A DNA stretch of 64,000 nucleotides from positions 140,162,682 through 140,226,681 of the forward strand of contig CM054062.1 in assembly GCA_028641055.1 (NCBI GenBank), in the 5' to 3' direction. Positions 1 to 12,062 of the stretch are shown in pieces. Below the pieces are notes generated by a model, which saw nothing but the letters and a program-made list of their open reading frames with translations, had not been told where the DNA came from and ran no database searches. Each line of letters starts with the position of its first letter. Positions within the stretch are counted from its first letter, which is position 1. The DNA comes from Alopecurus myosuroides (lineage: Eukaryota; Streptophyta; Magnoliopsida; Poales; Poaceae). Both the position numbers and the translations under genes were made by a program.

Positions 1-1400
1 ATCGCCCGCGCCAGCATACGGCTTCCTGCCAGGCCGTGACCCGACGCCGCCGCCCTTCTTCTCGGTGGAAATGGAGGACTCCTCGCCGGTCGGAACCAGG
101 GTCTCCATCGACCTGAACACGGCTCCCATGTCCGGCATGTCGACTGCCCCGTCGAGCAAAGCCGCCCACCGTCCCCCGCCGGACGTTCGTCCGGTGCCCC
201 GCAACCTGTTCGACGAAATGCAGGACATGGAGACACATCGCACGGAGATGACGAGGGAGGAGATCGAGGGGCACATGTCGAACATGATCAACGAGGACGG
301 CCAGGCGAGCTACGTCCACCCTGGGGACGAGCTGTTCGAGGCGGACGAGGAGGAGGCCCCCATCGACGAACAACCCCACATCGACGACATGCCCATGTTC
401 ATGGACGGGCTGACCCAGCAGGCCAAGGCCGCCAAGAGGAACGTAAGCGACGCGTTGGGTTCACGGAGGCGGAGGACGAGTGCCTCGTCGACACATGGGT
501 TGAGGTGGGGCAGAACACCATTGTCGGGGCCGAGATGAAGGGCAACGCCTATTGGAGGAGGATGCACCGGAACTACAAAGAGCGGGCCGTCCTGCCACCG
601 TACTCCATGGTCACCACAAGGAGCGAGCTCTCCATCCAAAAGAGGTTCGGCCTCATCTCGTCCGAGTGCAGCAAGTTCACCGGGTCCTTCGAGCACGCCG
701 TGGCCCGGCCCCAAAGTGGCGCCACCCTCGGCGACTTGGTGAGTGGCCACACGTCCCTGTATTTCATATGCATTGCCCGCGCGTTCTCGTGTCCAATTGT
801 TGTTTGTGTAGGCCTTCCAAGCGTTGACATTGTACAAGGCCGAGCATGGGGGCAAGTCCTTCAACTTCGCCCATTGCTAAGAAGCTGAAGGACAACCAAA
901 AGTGGAAGGAGCTCCACAACGCCAACAAGAAAGGCGCGGCCATGCCGGGAGGGGTGCCGCCAATGGCCACGGGCCAGGCGGCCGATGGCGCGACAACTGA
1001 ACGACCAAGGGGCCGGAGCAACTCCAAGCTGGACCTGAAACGCGACGCCACGACCATTGCTTTGCAAGAGACCCTCCAAGGGTTCATCTCGCAGAAGGAC
1101 AAGACCAGCGACAAGAAGGACGAGAGGGAGGAGAAGAAGCGCCGGGAGCGCGAGGAGATCACGAAGAACTACTTCATCGTGCAAACGAAGAAGCTCGAGA
1201 TCGAGGAGGAGAACGCCAGGACCAGGGCCTTGGAGGCCTCAACCAGCGCCATGGAGGCCGAGAACAAGAGGAAGGAGGTCGAGATCGCTCTGACCGCCCA
1301 GGAGGCGCAGATCATGGCCATGGACCTGAGCTGCCTGACCCTGAGGAAGAAGGCCTACTTCGAGAAGAAGCAGCAGCGGTACATGCAGGGCGAGGAGTGA
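1..1400 (+). pseudogene. NAM-associated C-terminal domain (GST-T3-like) gene copy, 5' end outside window, two frameshifts
   Basis: The frame is already open at base 2 and the first ATG (71-73 region) is not preceded by a stop, so the true start is probably upstream of the window. An acidic, Pro-rich N-terminal part runs to about base 455. A Myb/SANT-like stretch (FTEAEDECLV, then MKGNAYWRRM) continues in another frame, implying loss of one base near 460. A 73-bp intron (739-811, GTGAGT...TGTAG) joins TLGDL to AFQALTLYKAEHG in frame. A stop at 878-880 follows HC; two missing bases there move the frame to KKLKDNQKWKEL. The rest is a charged Lys/Glu coiled coil ending at TGA 1398-1400. This order matches the plant family annotated as NAM-associated C-terminal domain or glutathione S-transferase T3-like protein, often multiplied in grass genomes. 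Its biochemical role is unknown. With two frameshifts it is most likely non-functional. Confidence 0.7.
739..811 (+). other. Intron of the NAM-associated gene copy
   Basis: The donor is GTGAGT after codon TTG and the acceptor is TTTGTGTAG before GCC. Removing these 73 bases keeps the frame (TLGDL then AFQAL), which is the usual family sequence at this point. The intron survives, so this copy arose from DNA rather than from a processed transcript. Confidence 0.65.
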
Positions 1401-1517
1401 TCGCGCCACGCCCCGATCGTGCCCGACGCCGGCCTGAACACGCGGCCGGCGTCGCTTTTGTACATTCTGGCCCTGGGCTGGCATGGCCTCACCTGGCCGC
1501 CTGAACCTTGCCCGAAC

Positions 1518-1575
1518 CGTGGTCGGCATGGCCTGAACGTGGCCGGCATGGCCTGAACCTGGCCGTATGGCTGAA
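1518..1575 (+). repeat. 20-bp tandem repeat, about three units
   Basis: Two units of 20 bases (1518-1537 and 1538-1557) differ at one base; a third, shorter copy follows at 1558-1575. The core is CGGCATGGCCTGAAC. It lies just downstream of the coding stop. Confidence 0.75.
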
Positions 1576-1735
1576 CCGTGGCCCTTTTTGCATGCGCCGA
1601 TATTCATTTGTTATTATCTAGGAGCATTTTGGTATTTTTTTCCGAATCGTGGCCAGCAAATGAGCAGCTCTGCTGGGTGCAGGGACCAAATCCGCGCGGA
1701 CACGGCCCCGGACGGCTGCTCAAATGGACAAAATA

Positions 1736-1752
1736 CGGACCAAATTGGTCCG
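1736..1752. repeat. 17-bp perfect palindrome
   Basis: CGGACCAAATTGGTCCG is an 8+1+8 inverted repeat. Nothing around it shows a role. Confidence 0.7.
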
Positions 1753-2296
1753 CAAATGAGCAGCCCCGTTGGAGATGTCCTTACGGAGCCCAATTCCTCT
1801 ACCACCCCAAACAGCAGAATTCGGTGAGCCAATTCCAAATTGGCAATTATAGTCTATTTTTCCTAGTCCAAAGAGGGGGTTAGCTAACTTTATTTTAGAT
1901 TTTCTTATTAGCAAGTTAAATCTCTGCAAATGTTCATCTCATGTCATGGCTAGTTCAACCAGCCGAGCCCTTGCAGCTTTTCAAGGTTGGTGTTTTGAGG
2001 ATCGTTAGCATAGCTTTATTTTCCTAATGTTAACGCTATAAAGTCGGTGATGTTCCTGAGTACTATACACGTATTAGTGTTAAATTTGACTTGGTCTAGT
2101 GCAATATCTAAACTTATATATTGCCAGTGACCGAGGCCGCAACACTGAATGTAGAGAAAGGTGATATTTCTGTATAAAAAAAATGTTGTTGTAGAAGTGG
2201 CTTGTGTAAAAAAAAAATTATCTTCTTTGCCTTGGTTTTGGATTGAGCTTCAGTTTTCTGCAATTTTGGAGAGGGCTGTCTGAATGTTGGCATATA

Positions 2297-2457
2297 CTCC
2301 CTCCGTTCCTAAATGTAAGATGTTTTAACTATTTTCCATATACACACATGTCTACATGTATCTAGACAACTTTTAGTGCATATGTTCACTTATATTAGCA
2401 TGTATCTAGACAACATAAGTAATAGCTACAGCATCTTATATTTAGGAACGGAGTGAG
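2297..2457. mobile_element. Stowaway-type MITE (Tc1/Mariner class)
   Basis: The ends are CTCCCTCCGTTCCTAAAT and, on the other strand, CTCACTCCGTTCCTAAAT; the terminal inverted repeats match at about 24 of 26 bases. TA dinucleotides flank the element at 2295-2296 and 2458-2459, as expected for the Stowaway target duplication. At 161 bp it has no coding capacity and would depend on a Mariner transposase in trans. The family is abundant in grasses. Confidence 0.92.
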
Positions 2458-2459
2458 TA

Positions 2460-4214
2460 TATTTTTACTCTAAATTACCATTCAATGTCCAAACCAAAAT
2501 TTTCAAAGGAAGCAATACTCCTATATATTATGGCATACTTCCATGGAGTAGTGGATGTCTTATATTCATATAGTTTGAAACAATGGTCTTATCTTGAATT
2601 CACTGCTTCAATCACATGGCTAACAACAACTACAACTGTACGTCTGTACCCATAGTCAAGCAACTCGGTTTGCTGAAAGAAAAATAAAGAACCAGTTCGT
2701 ACATTTAGGGAAGCCGATGATTGCATCAGGTTGTTCCGCTGTCCTTGCCATCATCACAAAGTTCACAACCAATACTTGTACTCTGTATAGCATTTGCCCC
2801 TTGACATTCTTGATGTCTTAGTCAGAGAGCAGTGTGAAGATGACTCTTAAATTGGAGAGTAATGTTGTCTTGAAGCGCAGACTTCCCGGTCCTAGCAAAT
2901 AGGGATTGATCCCCTTATCCATGTCTCTGATTTGTTTTGTGTTACATAAAGGAGTAGACAGAGTGGCCAACTGCTTTTAGAGAAATATTTAACTAGGCAG
3001 TTCAGAATCTCTTCTATAAATGTAGACGAAAAGTTTGTCTACCCGTCTGCGAGTAATTGTCACTTTTCTGGAATTACTTACATGTCATGTTGAATTCGTT
3101 AGGGTAATATATTTTAAAACATTCAACCAGAATTCAGTTATTCACTTTAAATCAATGTTTTAAGAAAAGAAAAAGTTACGCAAATATATATTTGACCAGT
3201 AATATCAGTTTACAACATATGCAATCTGTATTCTATAATGCACACTATATTCTGCCAGCCTATTTAAATATGGCATGTTTTTGTAAAGTTGGTAAACACT
3301 TATTTCTCCTTCAGATTCATATGGATTAGGTGTAACAATAGGCTCATTCTTGGATTCATTCTACTCTCATTACATGGAAATTGAATATTATCATTGCCTC
3401 TTCATGTCAAACATCAAACCTGTAAATGGTTCGAGCTCCAACCGTTGAGCAACATGTTACAAGTTTCAGATCCATCATTGAGTGGCAAACCCGGCTGCTT
3501 GGAAAGTGAATATTGTCACTGCTCCTTCCTGTCAAACATCAAACATGTACATGGTTTGAGCTCCGGATGTTGAGCAACATGCTAGAAGCTTCAGATCTAG
3601 CATTGAGTGGCAAATCAAGCTAACTCGTATGCTCACGAGGTTAATACATACTAAGTTTAGAAACAAATGTAACTAAAACAAACTTTTGTTGTTGTTGAGT
3701 AAACATGATTGGAGTATTTATTTGAGCAAATATTTGAAATCCCGTACCTTCACAATTGCCATGTACGTGTTTGACCGAGATTTTTATTTTATTAAAACTT
3801 ATGGGTGCATAAGTTAGTCTCCATGTACATTATTAACATGCTTTCTTCTTTGTTGAACCTGAAAAAATATCACGAGTCCCTCTCATACACTGATTTGGAA
3901 TTAATTTGCCTGAGATATTTTATGATCTCTTATTTGTACAGCGTGCTAGCGATTGTGTATGATATGTAGGATGAAGTAAACCTAACAAGGTCCTCTAATC
4001 CTCTCGCTATCTTTTGATACAATACTTACGATATTTATGCAAGGTTTTTTGCCAGCTTTGTTTTGTAGGCTTGTGTTATCCTCCCATCCTACATGATTCA
4101 AAGTGCGGAGCTTGATGGTGGTCATGATGTGGTAATCTTATTGTTCCAAGCTATGCCAGCGATCCTCTATATGATGCAATAGCAATAATGATGACATTTC
4201 TCTTCTCTCACCAT
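2460..4214. other. AT-rich spacer without recognised genes
   Basis: No long frame, LTR or terminal inverted repeat was recognised apart from the 125-bp duplication annotated separately. It may include old transposon remains too diverged to name by eye. Confidence 0.45.
3376..3625 (+). repeat. 125-bp tandem duplication
   Basis: Copy 1 (3376-3500) and copy 2 (3501-about 3625) share GTCAAACATCAAAC, TTGAGCAACATG and GAGTGGCAAA, each exactly 125 bases apart. They differ at roughly one base in eight, so the duplication is not recent. Confidence 0.8.
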
Positions 4215-4800
4215 TTTCTTAACATTTTTTTAAAGAACATGCAAAGCTTGCATGTTGTTTCATTAAGAAGAAGGGGAGCATAGGTATGTTTACAAGAACA
4301 CACACCACACTGCTGAAAAAACAGCCAGCAACCACGCAGGGCCCGCTACCTATGAGAACTACTCCTCCCTAATCTCTGCTACACACTCTGCTATCTTCCA
4401 AACGTGAAAATCGTCCTTTATGCGCCTAATGATCGTGGCATCATTAGCAACTTTGCCCCGGAAGTGCCGATCATTGCGCTCTAACCAGAGCCTCCTGCAG
4501 CCAAGAATAACGAGTGTGGCTAGCTCCAGCTTGCGAGAAGACGGAAGGCAACTGCCTAAGCTTACCCATCAGAAGATCAGGGTAGAAAGGTGAGAGGGGA
4601 TGAACTCAGTAAAACCCAAAACCGTGAGAACCTGCACCCAGATTGATCTGGCGGTTGGGCATTGCCGCAGCAAATGATCAATGGACTCCGGGAGCTGGTC
4701 ACAGAGAAGGCAAGAGGCGGGACCAGGGAGGCCCTTACGGCTGAGACGATCACCCGTCCAGCAACGATTTTAGTATTGACTCTGCTTAGATGCCGATGTT
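4215..4800 (-). mobile_element. 5'-truncated L1-type LINE, zf-RVT 3' fragment
   Basis: Read on the minus strand, the region encodes a broken zf-RVT zinc-binding stretch (RCWTGDRL, then GLPGPASCLLC and IDHLLRQCP) followed by a LINE-like tail (GCRRLWLERN). It has in-frame stops. The run TTTTTTT near 4224 on the plus strand fits a short poly(A) tail at the 3' end. The 5' end is lost near 4770-4800, as expected from incomplete reverse transcription. Its orientation is opposite to every larger element in the window. Confidence 0.65.
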
Positions 4801-5409
4801 TTCTATAGTCAAGCAATGATGATAAAACACCACTTGCTTGCTAAAGCATTGTGATTATGAGATATCTACTATGTGAAAACTTTATTTGTTTCGTCACACA
4901 TTCTCCACCTTAATTTTTTTTTCAGACTTACACTTCTAATATGAATAACCAAGAAGGATTTAGTGTTTAATTGGTTGATTCTGTTTTGGTAACGACTAAA
5001 CCACCTAAGAGAGTATTTATTTCACATGTACAAAATCAGCACAGATTTTTTGCTCCGATTTATGATAATTCCACTCAACCGGATGCTAAGAGAAGAGTAA
5101 ATATGGTGCGGTCGAGTCAAAAAAAAAAAGAGCTCACTCCAATATCTTAATCCATCACTTTGATAATCCTACAATGCGACGAAGTGCACTTTCTACCCAA
5201 CAACTAATTGAGCAGGTTTGTGAAAGACACGAAAATAGAAGGTGTTCATTTGTTTCTTCTATCTATTGGATAAGTCTTCATTTAGTCTTCATTGTTCAAT
5301 CATTTTAAAAGTTTCGACGTCTTTGTTAAGGAGTTCCCGTAGATTTTATTTCTTTTGGATATGTTCAATTTCTAAACAAACATAAACTCTAGACATGTAT
5401 GCCACACCT
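4801..5409. other. AT-rich spacer before the LINE
   Basis: No gene or repeat was recognised. Base composition changes sharply to GC-rich near 5420, which I use as the approximate left end of the LINE. A target duplication for the LINE could not be established. Confidence 0.4.
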
Positions 5410-5601
5410 ACATTGTGGCACTATAAAGAGCGCCCCCGTCCCCGTCCCTGTGGCCGGCGTTCCTTTGGAAGCGCCACTGTGGGGTCTCCGTTTGGACACG
5501 CAGCCTGAGAGGAGAGGGCGACGGCTTACCCTGGCACCGGAAGGCTTTCTGCGCCGGCGTCTCCCTCCACGGGATGTCGGTTTGGAGCCCTAGAAAATGC
5601 A

Positions 5602-8600
5602 GTGGTGGATGAACTGGGGATCCATCTCGCCGAGGAGACTGCGCGAGCGTGCGGGGAAGATTTGCTGGCCGAGCCTCATGAGGTATCCAGGGACGATGTC
5701 CGGCGGGTACCCAAGTCCGACGAGGTGCTAGCGCGCGAGTTTTGGTACGAGATCGGCTTTCCGACTCTGGCCTGGCGGTTTTGTGAAAAATTGACTTCGA
5801 CTGAGTCTACGGGTGCCGAAGGTGAGTCCTCTACTTGCAGGTCTGTCGAGGTTGTTGAGGAGGTGGTGCCGGGGACGGAGAAGAAGATACTCGGATCGGG
5901 CGGAGGCGTGGGGGCTTTGCATTGGCGGCCATCGCGTATATCGCAGGTGAAGATGGTATGGCGCGGTCCTCTACCGCGTCCTCATGTCACGCCCCCCGCC
6001 TGCTTGGGAGACTTCTTCCCGCCGGAGTTGCGCGATAAGGATGGCCGGAGTTCCACGTCCGGCGGATCGGGTTAGATTTCGAGCATCGTTGATCCGGGTT
6101 TCGCGCTTGGATCCGAAGTTCAAACCCCTCAGCCGCTGGTCGGTGGGGCTCGGCCGTGGCCCATAGTCCAGGCCACGTGGGGCCACGTGGCCAGCCGATT
6201 GGAAGGCCTTTGGGCACCTGAACCTTACGGTTTTTGATCAACCTTCGACAGGGTATCTTCGCAGCCGCCATCGATACCTCGGTCTACAGCGCTTGACGCC
6301 GACTCGAGCTCTTCAAGGGATCAGACAAGGAGGTCTTTCGTGGACGTGCTGATGGCGACGCCGCGTCCGACTGTTGCTGGAGGTGCTCACCCCTCCGCGC
6401 ACGCTGCGGGCCAGGGACACGGGGTGTGGTCTTCGGAGCTTTCGTGGGGCCGCCGACCTTTGCTCCCGCCGCTCCTAGGGCCGTGGCTCCGATCAGAGGC
6501 GGACAATCCGGTGGTGGTGCTACGCAAAGGGCCGGTGTTGCGCCCATGGCGGTGACGGGTCATGCTCTCGGTAGTGGACCGCCCGTGTTTGCCCCTATTC
6601 CTCCTGGGACGGGGATGCCGAACAATGGTCCTGGTCAACAGCCGGGAGCACCCGGGTTCGCTTTTTGTGTTGCTCAGCCCACGACACCGGTGCCGGGTTA
6701 GAAAAGAAAGAAAAATAAGAAGAAGGCTACCGGTGGGGCTCAACCAGTAGGGCAACAGACGGGTGGTGCAGCGCTGGGTACGGCTACCGCCGTGCCGCAG
6801 TAGGTTGTGGTCGCTCCGGTGATCATGCCGCCGGTGGTGACATACCAAGGTGTAAAGAAAGGGAAGTCATGGTGTTGGAAGTGCGGAGTGGATTCGCATG
6901 CTACCAAAGACTACCCGGTGCAGCACTATTGCTATGTATGTGGCAACGACTTGTACCCTATGAAGAAGTGTCCAGTTCTGAAGTTGCCGAGTCCCACGGT
7001 GATCGTTGCAGGGCAAGGTAACAGGGAGACGATTTTCATTATGCTACCTGATAGTGTTCACAAGGCAGGGCTGGCGCCTAGTTCCTCTCTGATAGCTTTG
7101 GTCATGGTTGAGGGTACGGCGGCGATGGCTTCGCAGGTGGAGGCGCATGTGGCGAGGATGTGTTCGACACCGTCTTGGGTGTGGGAGGCTATACCTAATG
7201 GAGATAATTCCTTCACGGTGGGCTTCTCAACCAAAGATGATTTGCTGAGGTTTGATGGGATGGTTCTTGGTATTCCAGCTCAGTCTACGAGATTGTTATT
7301 TAGCCAGTGGTCACCAGCGGTGATTGAGCCTATTATGGAGCTGCACCAATAATGGGTTCATGTTACTGGGGTTCCGCACCCGATGAGACACTTTCTTGGG
7401 CTGTGGGCGATGGGTTCTCTCATTGGTACTACCATCTATGTGGCTTTGCTTGCGCTTCGTCGGCAAGGTCTGGTCCGTATTCGGATTGGTATGGTTGATC
7501 ATGATTGTTTCAAGATGTTTGATAGTCTGGGACCGTTCATTAAGACGACAGGGGTGCTATTGCTGAAGGGGTATGCCTTTACTTACCGACCAGAACCAGC
7601 GGATTATGTGCCCGAGCCAGATTTTGTACCATTCTTGTGGGACCGTAGAGGTGACTCAGAGGACAAAGGTATGGAGGAGGGTGATTCATCTAGTCAGCAG
7701 AGGCATGGAGAGCCATCTTTACAGGGTTCATCGGGCATTGAAAATATGGTAATTGACCCGAGGCCCGAGGATGGTTCATATCAGCAGCAGGGGGCGTCCT
7801 TGGCGGTGTTGTTAAGAGATGTGGCGGTTACTCCCACAAATCTTAACCCTCAGACTCCTCGGGGTAAGGAGATTGTTCGCCAGTTCTTTTCATCTGAGGG
7901 GCGGAGTGTGGCTGAAGTGGTGTTGAGGAATTCTCTGTTAGCTCTGAGACAGCTTACTTCGAGGGTGGACTGTGGCACTGTGCTGTTGGGGAGGTTCGAC
8001 GCGGCAGTGGAAAAGATGGACGTACAGGCTACTGTTTCTGGGCATGGCAGTGTGCAGCTGATGTCTGGTCCTATGTACGAGTTGGACCAGCCAACTATGC
8101 AGTCGGTGGCTGGGGGCGTCACGCAGCATGCAGCGCCGGGCATCGAGCTTCTTAGCATCGCGCAGGAGGCGCAGACCACTCCGAGGCCAGATCGTGCGCG
8201 GCCCACTACTCTCTGAGTAGGAGACGGACCAACGCAGGCTGAGGGTGCACTGAGGGTCGAGCATCTCAGCTTCGCGCAGGAGGCATGGACCACTCCAAGC
8301 CCAGGTGCGCGGCGCACTGCTGTTCATGCAGGGGATGGCCCAGCGCAGGCTGCGGACGCACCGAGCGTCGAGGTTTTGTCCTCCGCTCGGGGGGTCGCTC
8401 TCTGCTGGCGTGGCGTCGGCCCAATCTGGAGGCCCGGTCGGAGGTTTGGGCTCGCCGGCCAGTTCTTTCCCGGGCAGGCCTAGACAGATGGTCGGGCTGT
8501 CGACGATGGGGCTGGTGCAGCTGACGGTTTCGGCGTTCACTGTGGTCAAGGGGGCATCTTCGTCACCGCCGCCCCCTTCCGCAGTGCTGAGAGCTACAGG

Positions 8601-9135
8601 GGCGCACAGCTCGACGGTTCGTCGTAGTGCTCGGCACCCTGTGGCGGCGGATGGCTCTTCGGCTACGGATGAAGATGCGCTTGCTAAGGCAATGCGCCGT
8701 AAAGCGGCGATGTTTTCTCCTCCTGCTGTAGGTACGTGATTCACTAGTAGCTCATTTTTATCCTATTCGACTTCTAAAGTATCCTCTTGTTTAGCTAATT
8801 TAGGAGTTGATTTAGGTAGAAATGAGAATGAAATTACTATCTCGGCTAATGTATTGAAACATGTGGAGTATGATCGCCTTCGGGTTTCTCCATGTGGCTC
8901 TTCTAAGCCAAATATCTCACCCTTAGATGATGAGGAAGCGAATGCCACGACTGATGGACATCTTCTATCATATGTGGTGGGTGAGGTGATGGAGGTGGGT
9001 ATGGATGAGGATGGGCAAGGATCTTTACAAGATCTGTATGCCTCAGGCCGTAAATCCAAATCTGCCAAGGACAAAATAAATAAGATAGCTCGTAAAAATG
9101 AGAAGTTAACTAAAAATCCATATGTTTCCCAATGA
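5602..9135 (+). pseudogene. LINE ORF1 (gag-like, zinc-knuckle RNA-binding protein)
   Basis: The ORF1 product of plant L1 elements binds the element RNA in the cytoplasm. Here it is scattered over two frames with several stops. The N-terminal part runs from 5602 to 6075. The middle part (about 6426-8216) contains two zinc knuckles at 6872-6970, CWKCG and CYVCG, then a DUF4283-like stretch (FTVGFSTKDDLLRF, WVHVTGVP) crossed by a TAA at 7350. The C-terminal part is in another frame (8305-9135); its TGA at 8737-8739 could be a mutated CGA. In knuckle 1 the last Cys is Tyr, and in knuckle 2 the His is Tyr. The final stop overlaps the ORF2 start as ATGA (9132-9135), a typical arrangement for termination-reinitiation. 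Confidence 0.68.
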
Positions 9136-10590
9136 ACGGAATTTTAGCTAATAGCAGAGGTCTTGGTTACTTGGCTAAACATTAGAATTTTTCTCAGTAT
9201 GTGAGGGATCATAGATTGGAGTTTTTGGCTATTTCGGAAACGGGCAGAAGGAATTTTACGCCGAGTGTTTTGGACCGCCTTTCAGGTGGTGTTGATTTCA
9301 CTTGGCATTCTATCCCTCCTCGTGGAAGATCTGGCGGCATTTTACTAGGCGTTAAATCAGACTCTATGGATGTATTGGCAGTGACGGATGGTGACTTTCA
9401 TATTAAGGCACATATCTGGAATAGGGTTCATAATTTCATATGGAGTTTGGTCGCCGTGTATGGTGCTTCCCAAGAAGAACATAAAGCAGCATTCCTTCAC
9501 GAGTTGGTGAATCTGGCTAATGAGAACCCGTATCCTATGATTATAGGTGGGGATTTTAATATGCTAAGATTCCCACATGAAAAAAGCAAAAGAAGGTTCG
9601 ATAGACATTGGCCTTTCTTATTCAATGATGTCATTGACAGTTTAGATTTGAGAGAGGTTCATATGACTGGGAGATAGTTCACTTGGGCTAATAGTCTCCC
9701 GGAGCCTACATACGAAAAACTTGATCGAGTACTCACTGATTGGGAAGATAAATACCCATTGGTCAGTGTACGAGCTCTGGAACGTATTGAGTCTCTATCG
9801 GATCATGCACCCATTCTACTTTCTACTGGTACATTGAAACCAACCACCAACCACAGTTCAAGCTTGAACTGGGATGATTCTTGGTTTTGATGAACTGGTT
9901 AAAAATGTATGGGCTAAACCAGTGGCTGGGAATACTTCAATCGGAAGATGGAACAATAAGATGCACAATGTGCATAGATATCTTTGTGGTAATCTAAAAA
10001 AATAGAAAGAGCACCTATGCTCCATTATTAATGAACTTGACCTCTTCGCAGAAATAAGGCTTCTAACTCCGTAGGAAATTGAGCTAAAAAGCCAATCTAA
10101 TGCGAAAGTAGCCTCTTTGTTGCGTGAGGAAGAGATCAAGTGGTACCAGAGATCAAAGGCTAAATTTATCCTGGAAGGAGACTCGAATACCCGCTATTTT
10201 CATAATGTAGCCAATGGGCGACATAGAAAGAAGTAAATTCATTCTCTTGTACAGGATGAAGGTCTGATCGAAGGACAGGATCAACTTAAGGCCTATATAA
10301 CAAAGTTCTATAAAGGTCTGTTTGAGGCTCTGATGGATACTAATGTAACCATGGATGAGCCGCGAACAGATGATATTCCCCAAGTATCCGTCGAGGAGAA
10401 TACCTTCCTTAATGCTCCCTTCACTGAAGAAGAGATTAGGAAGGCAGTCTTATTGATGGAACACAATAAGGCGCCAGGTCCGGATGGTTTCCCGGGAGAG
10501 TTTTACCAACATTTCTGGTATGTCATCAAGGATGATTTACTGGATATGTTTGGATGCTTGCAAGCGGGTCAACTAGGTCTGTTCCGCCTT
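9132..10590 (+). pseudogene. LINE ORF2, 5' half: endonuclease and start of reverse transcriptase
   Basis: The ATG at 9132-9134 overlaps the ORF1 stop. The apurinic-like endonuclease shows ISETGR with the catalytic Glu, GGDFNM with the Asp/Asn pair, LDRVL, and SDHAPIL near the end, so the key residues are readable despite stops at about 9184 and 9675. A linker rich in stops follows. The reverse transcriptase then begins with NKAPGPDGFPGEF (about 10465-10503) and stops artificially at 10590, where the Copia element is inserted. The protein would nick target DNA and prime reverse transcription. This copy is dead. Confidence 0.8.
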
Positions 10591-12061
10591 TGAAGGGAAT
10601 ATGCCCGAGAGGCACTAATAAAGTGCTTATTATGTTATTCCTTGTTTATGATAGATGTTTATTTCTCATGCTAGAATTGTATTAACCGAAAATGTTGATA
10701 CATGTGTGTTTAATAAACAAACAATAGTTCCTAGTAAAGCCTCTCTTTTAACTAGCTCGTTGATTAATAAATTGGATGTTGTTAATAACAAGGTCATGCC
10801 ATTAGGAGAATGATGTGATGAACATAAACCCAAACTAAGTATAAGAATACGATCAAGTCATTTAGTTTATATTCCTTAGACTAGGAGATCATGTCAATCA
10901 CTAATACCGGAAGGGTGCTTTGATGTCATCAAACGTCACGCCATAACAGGGTGACTATAAAGGTGTCGTTGGGTATTCGGAGAGTATTAGTTGAGGCTCA
11001 TGGATCAAGTGTGGGATTTATCCATCCAAATGACGGAGAGATATACTATGGTTGATACCAGTGATCGGATCTCGGACAAGTAAAATATCGCGAGACAAAG
11101 GGAATTAGTTATGACATTGAAGGTTCACACGATCACGAGAGTCATCGTTGAATATATAGGAGTCATCACTGATCTCCAGATCCCGCTGTTGATTATTGAT
11201 CGGAGAGTTTATTCGATCATGTCTATGTTATTTGCGAACCGTAGGGTTACACACTTAAGGTTCGATGACGCATTTGAGAGGATACGGAATATCGAAGAAT
11301 GTTTTGGACAACACCGAACTTATTTCGGGTAAAATTGAAATAGTTTAAGGGTTTTTTGTCGAATGGTTGTTAATAGAATTAACAAAAGATTAGAGGTGCT
11401 ATATGCAAATGTTTGTTAATGGAATTAACAAATATTAAAATAAAGAAATAAAAATGTTTTATTTATTTATTAAAGAAAACCCTTTGGATTTTCTAAGTGG
11501 GGTTTTAAGGGAGCATGAGTGGGTGTGAGTGGGGCTTCCACTCACATGAAGAGGGGAAGAGGTGGGGGCACCACATGGCTGGCCGCACCCCTTGGGCTAC
11601 CTCCCCCTCCCCTATAAAAGGAGGGCGAGGGCTCCTCCTCCTCACACACTTGTCCCACCTCCTTTTCTCTCCACCCGCTGCTCCATTCCATGGTCTCCCG
11701 TTTGGCGAAGTGCTGACCGTGGGATTCTTAACCACACCACGTCGTCGTGCTGCTGGAGTTCCGGGGATCCTCTACTTTTGCTGCCCCGCTGGATCGAGGG
11801 AACGGAGGTCTTCATCGAGCTGAACGTGTGACCGATCACGGAGGCACCGTCGGATTGCGGTGCACATCTTCTCGCTCTCGGGATCGGCGTGTGTACGACT
11901 ACGCCAACAGCGAGATTCAATCTCATAACGCTTAGAGTCTACGAGGGTATGTTTCCTAAGACTCTTTCTCCCTTTTGCTCTTCATCTCCTTGATTATATC
12001 TTGGCCCTTCGGGTTTATCTCGCGTAGGAAATTTTTTGTTTTCTATGCAACGTACGCTTCA
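10591..12061 (+). repeat. 5' LTR of Copia element F
   Basis: It is 1471 bp and runs from TGAAGGGAAT to GTACGCTTCA. TATAAAAG at 11613-11620 is a good TATA box, so transcription would start near 11645. Compared with the 3' LTR it lacks about 167 bp in several blocks, including one near 11047 that in the 3' copy holds CTCTGGGCCCTCTCGG. Confidence 0.9.
11613..11620 (+). promoter_or_regulatory. TATA box in 5' LTR of F
   Basis: TATAAAAG sits in a CT-rich context and is conserved at 18404-18411 in the 3' LTR. It is positioned to drive the element's genomic RNA. Confidence 0.7.
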
Positions 12062-12062
12062 G

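Larger units (their letters stand above)
1401..2294. other. Spacer downstream of the NAM-associated copy
   Basis: It starts GC-rich with short tandem repeats and becomes AT-rich after about 1830. The phrase AAATGAGCAGC occurs twice, near 1657 and 1754, with a partly inverted relative at 1715. No coding potential was seen beyond short chance frames. Confidence 0.5.
5410..10590 (+). mobile_element. L1-type LINE (element E), 5' segment
   Basis: This segment holds a GC-rich leader, ORF1 with paired zinc knuckles, and ORF2 with an endonuclease and the first part of the reverse transcriptase. It ends at the GCCTT target (10586-10590) of the Copia insertion and resumes at 18860 after it. Joining the two sides restores reading frame across the RT domain. 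The element carries many stops and frameshifts. Its left edge is a composition estimate. Confidence 0.8.

Noticed and set aside
6284..6848. Minus-strand frames opposite LINE ORF1
   Set aside because: Shadows in GC-rich sequence with no domain.
11505..11926. Frames on both strands in the Copia LTR near the TATA box (also 18249-18712)
   Set aside because: They lie in U3/R sequence and are repeated in both LTRs; no domain is present.
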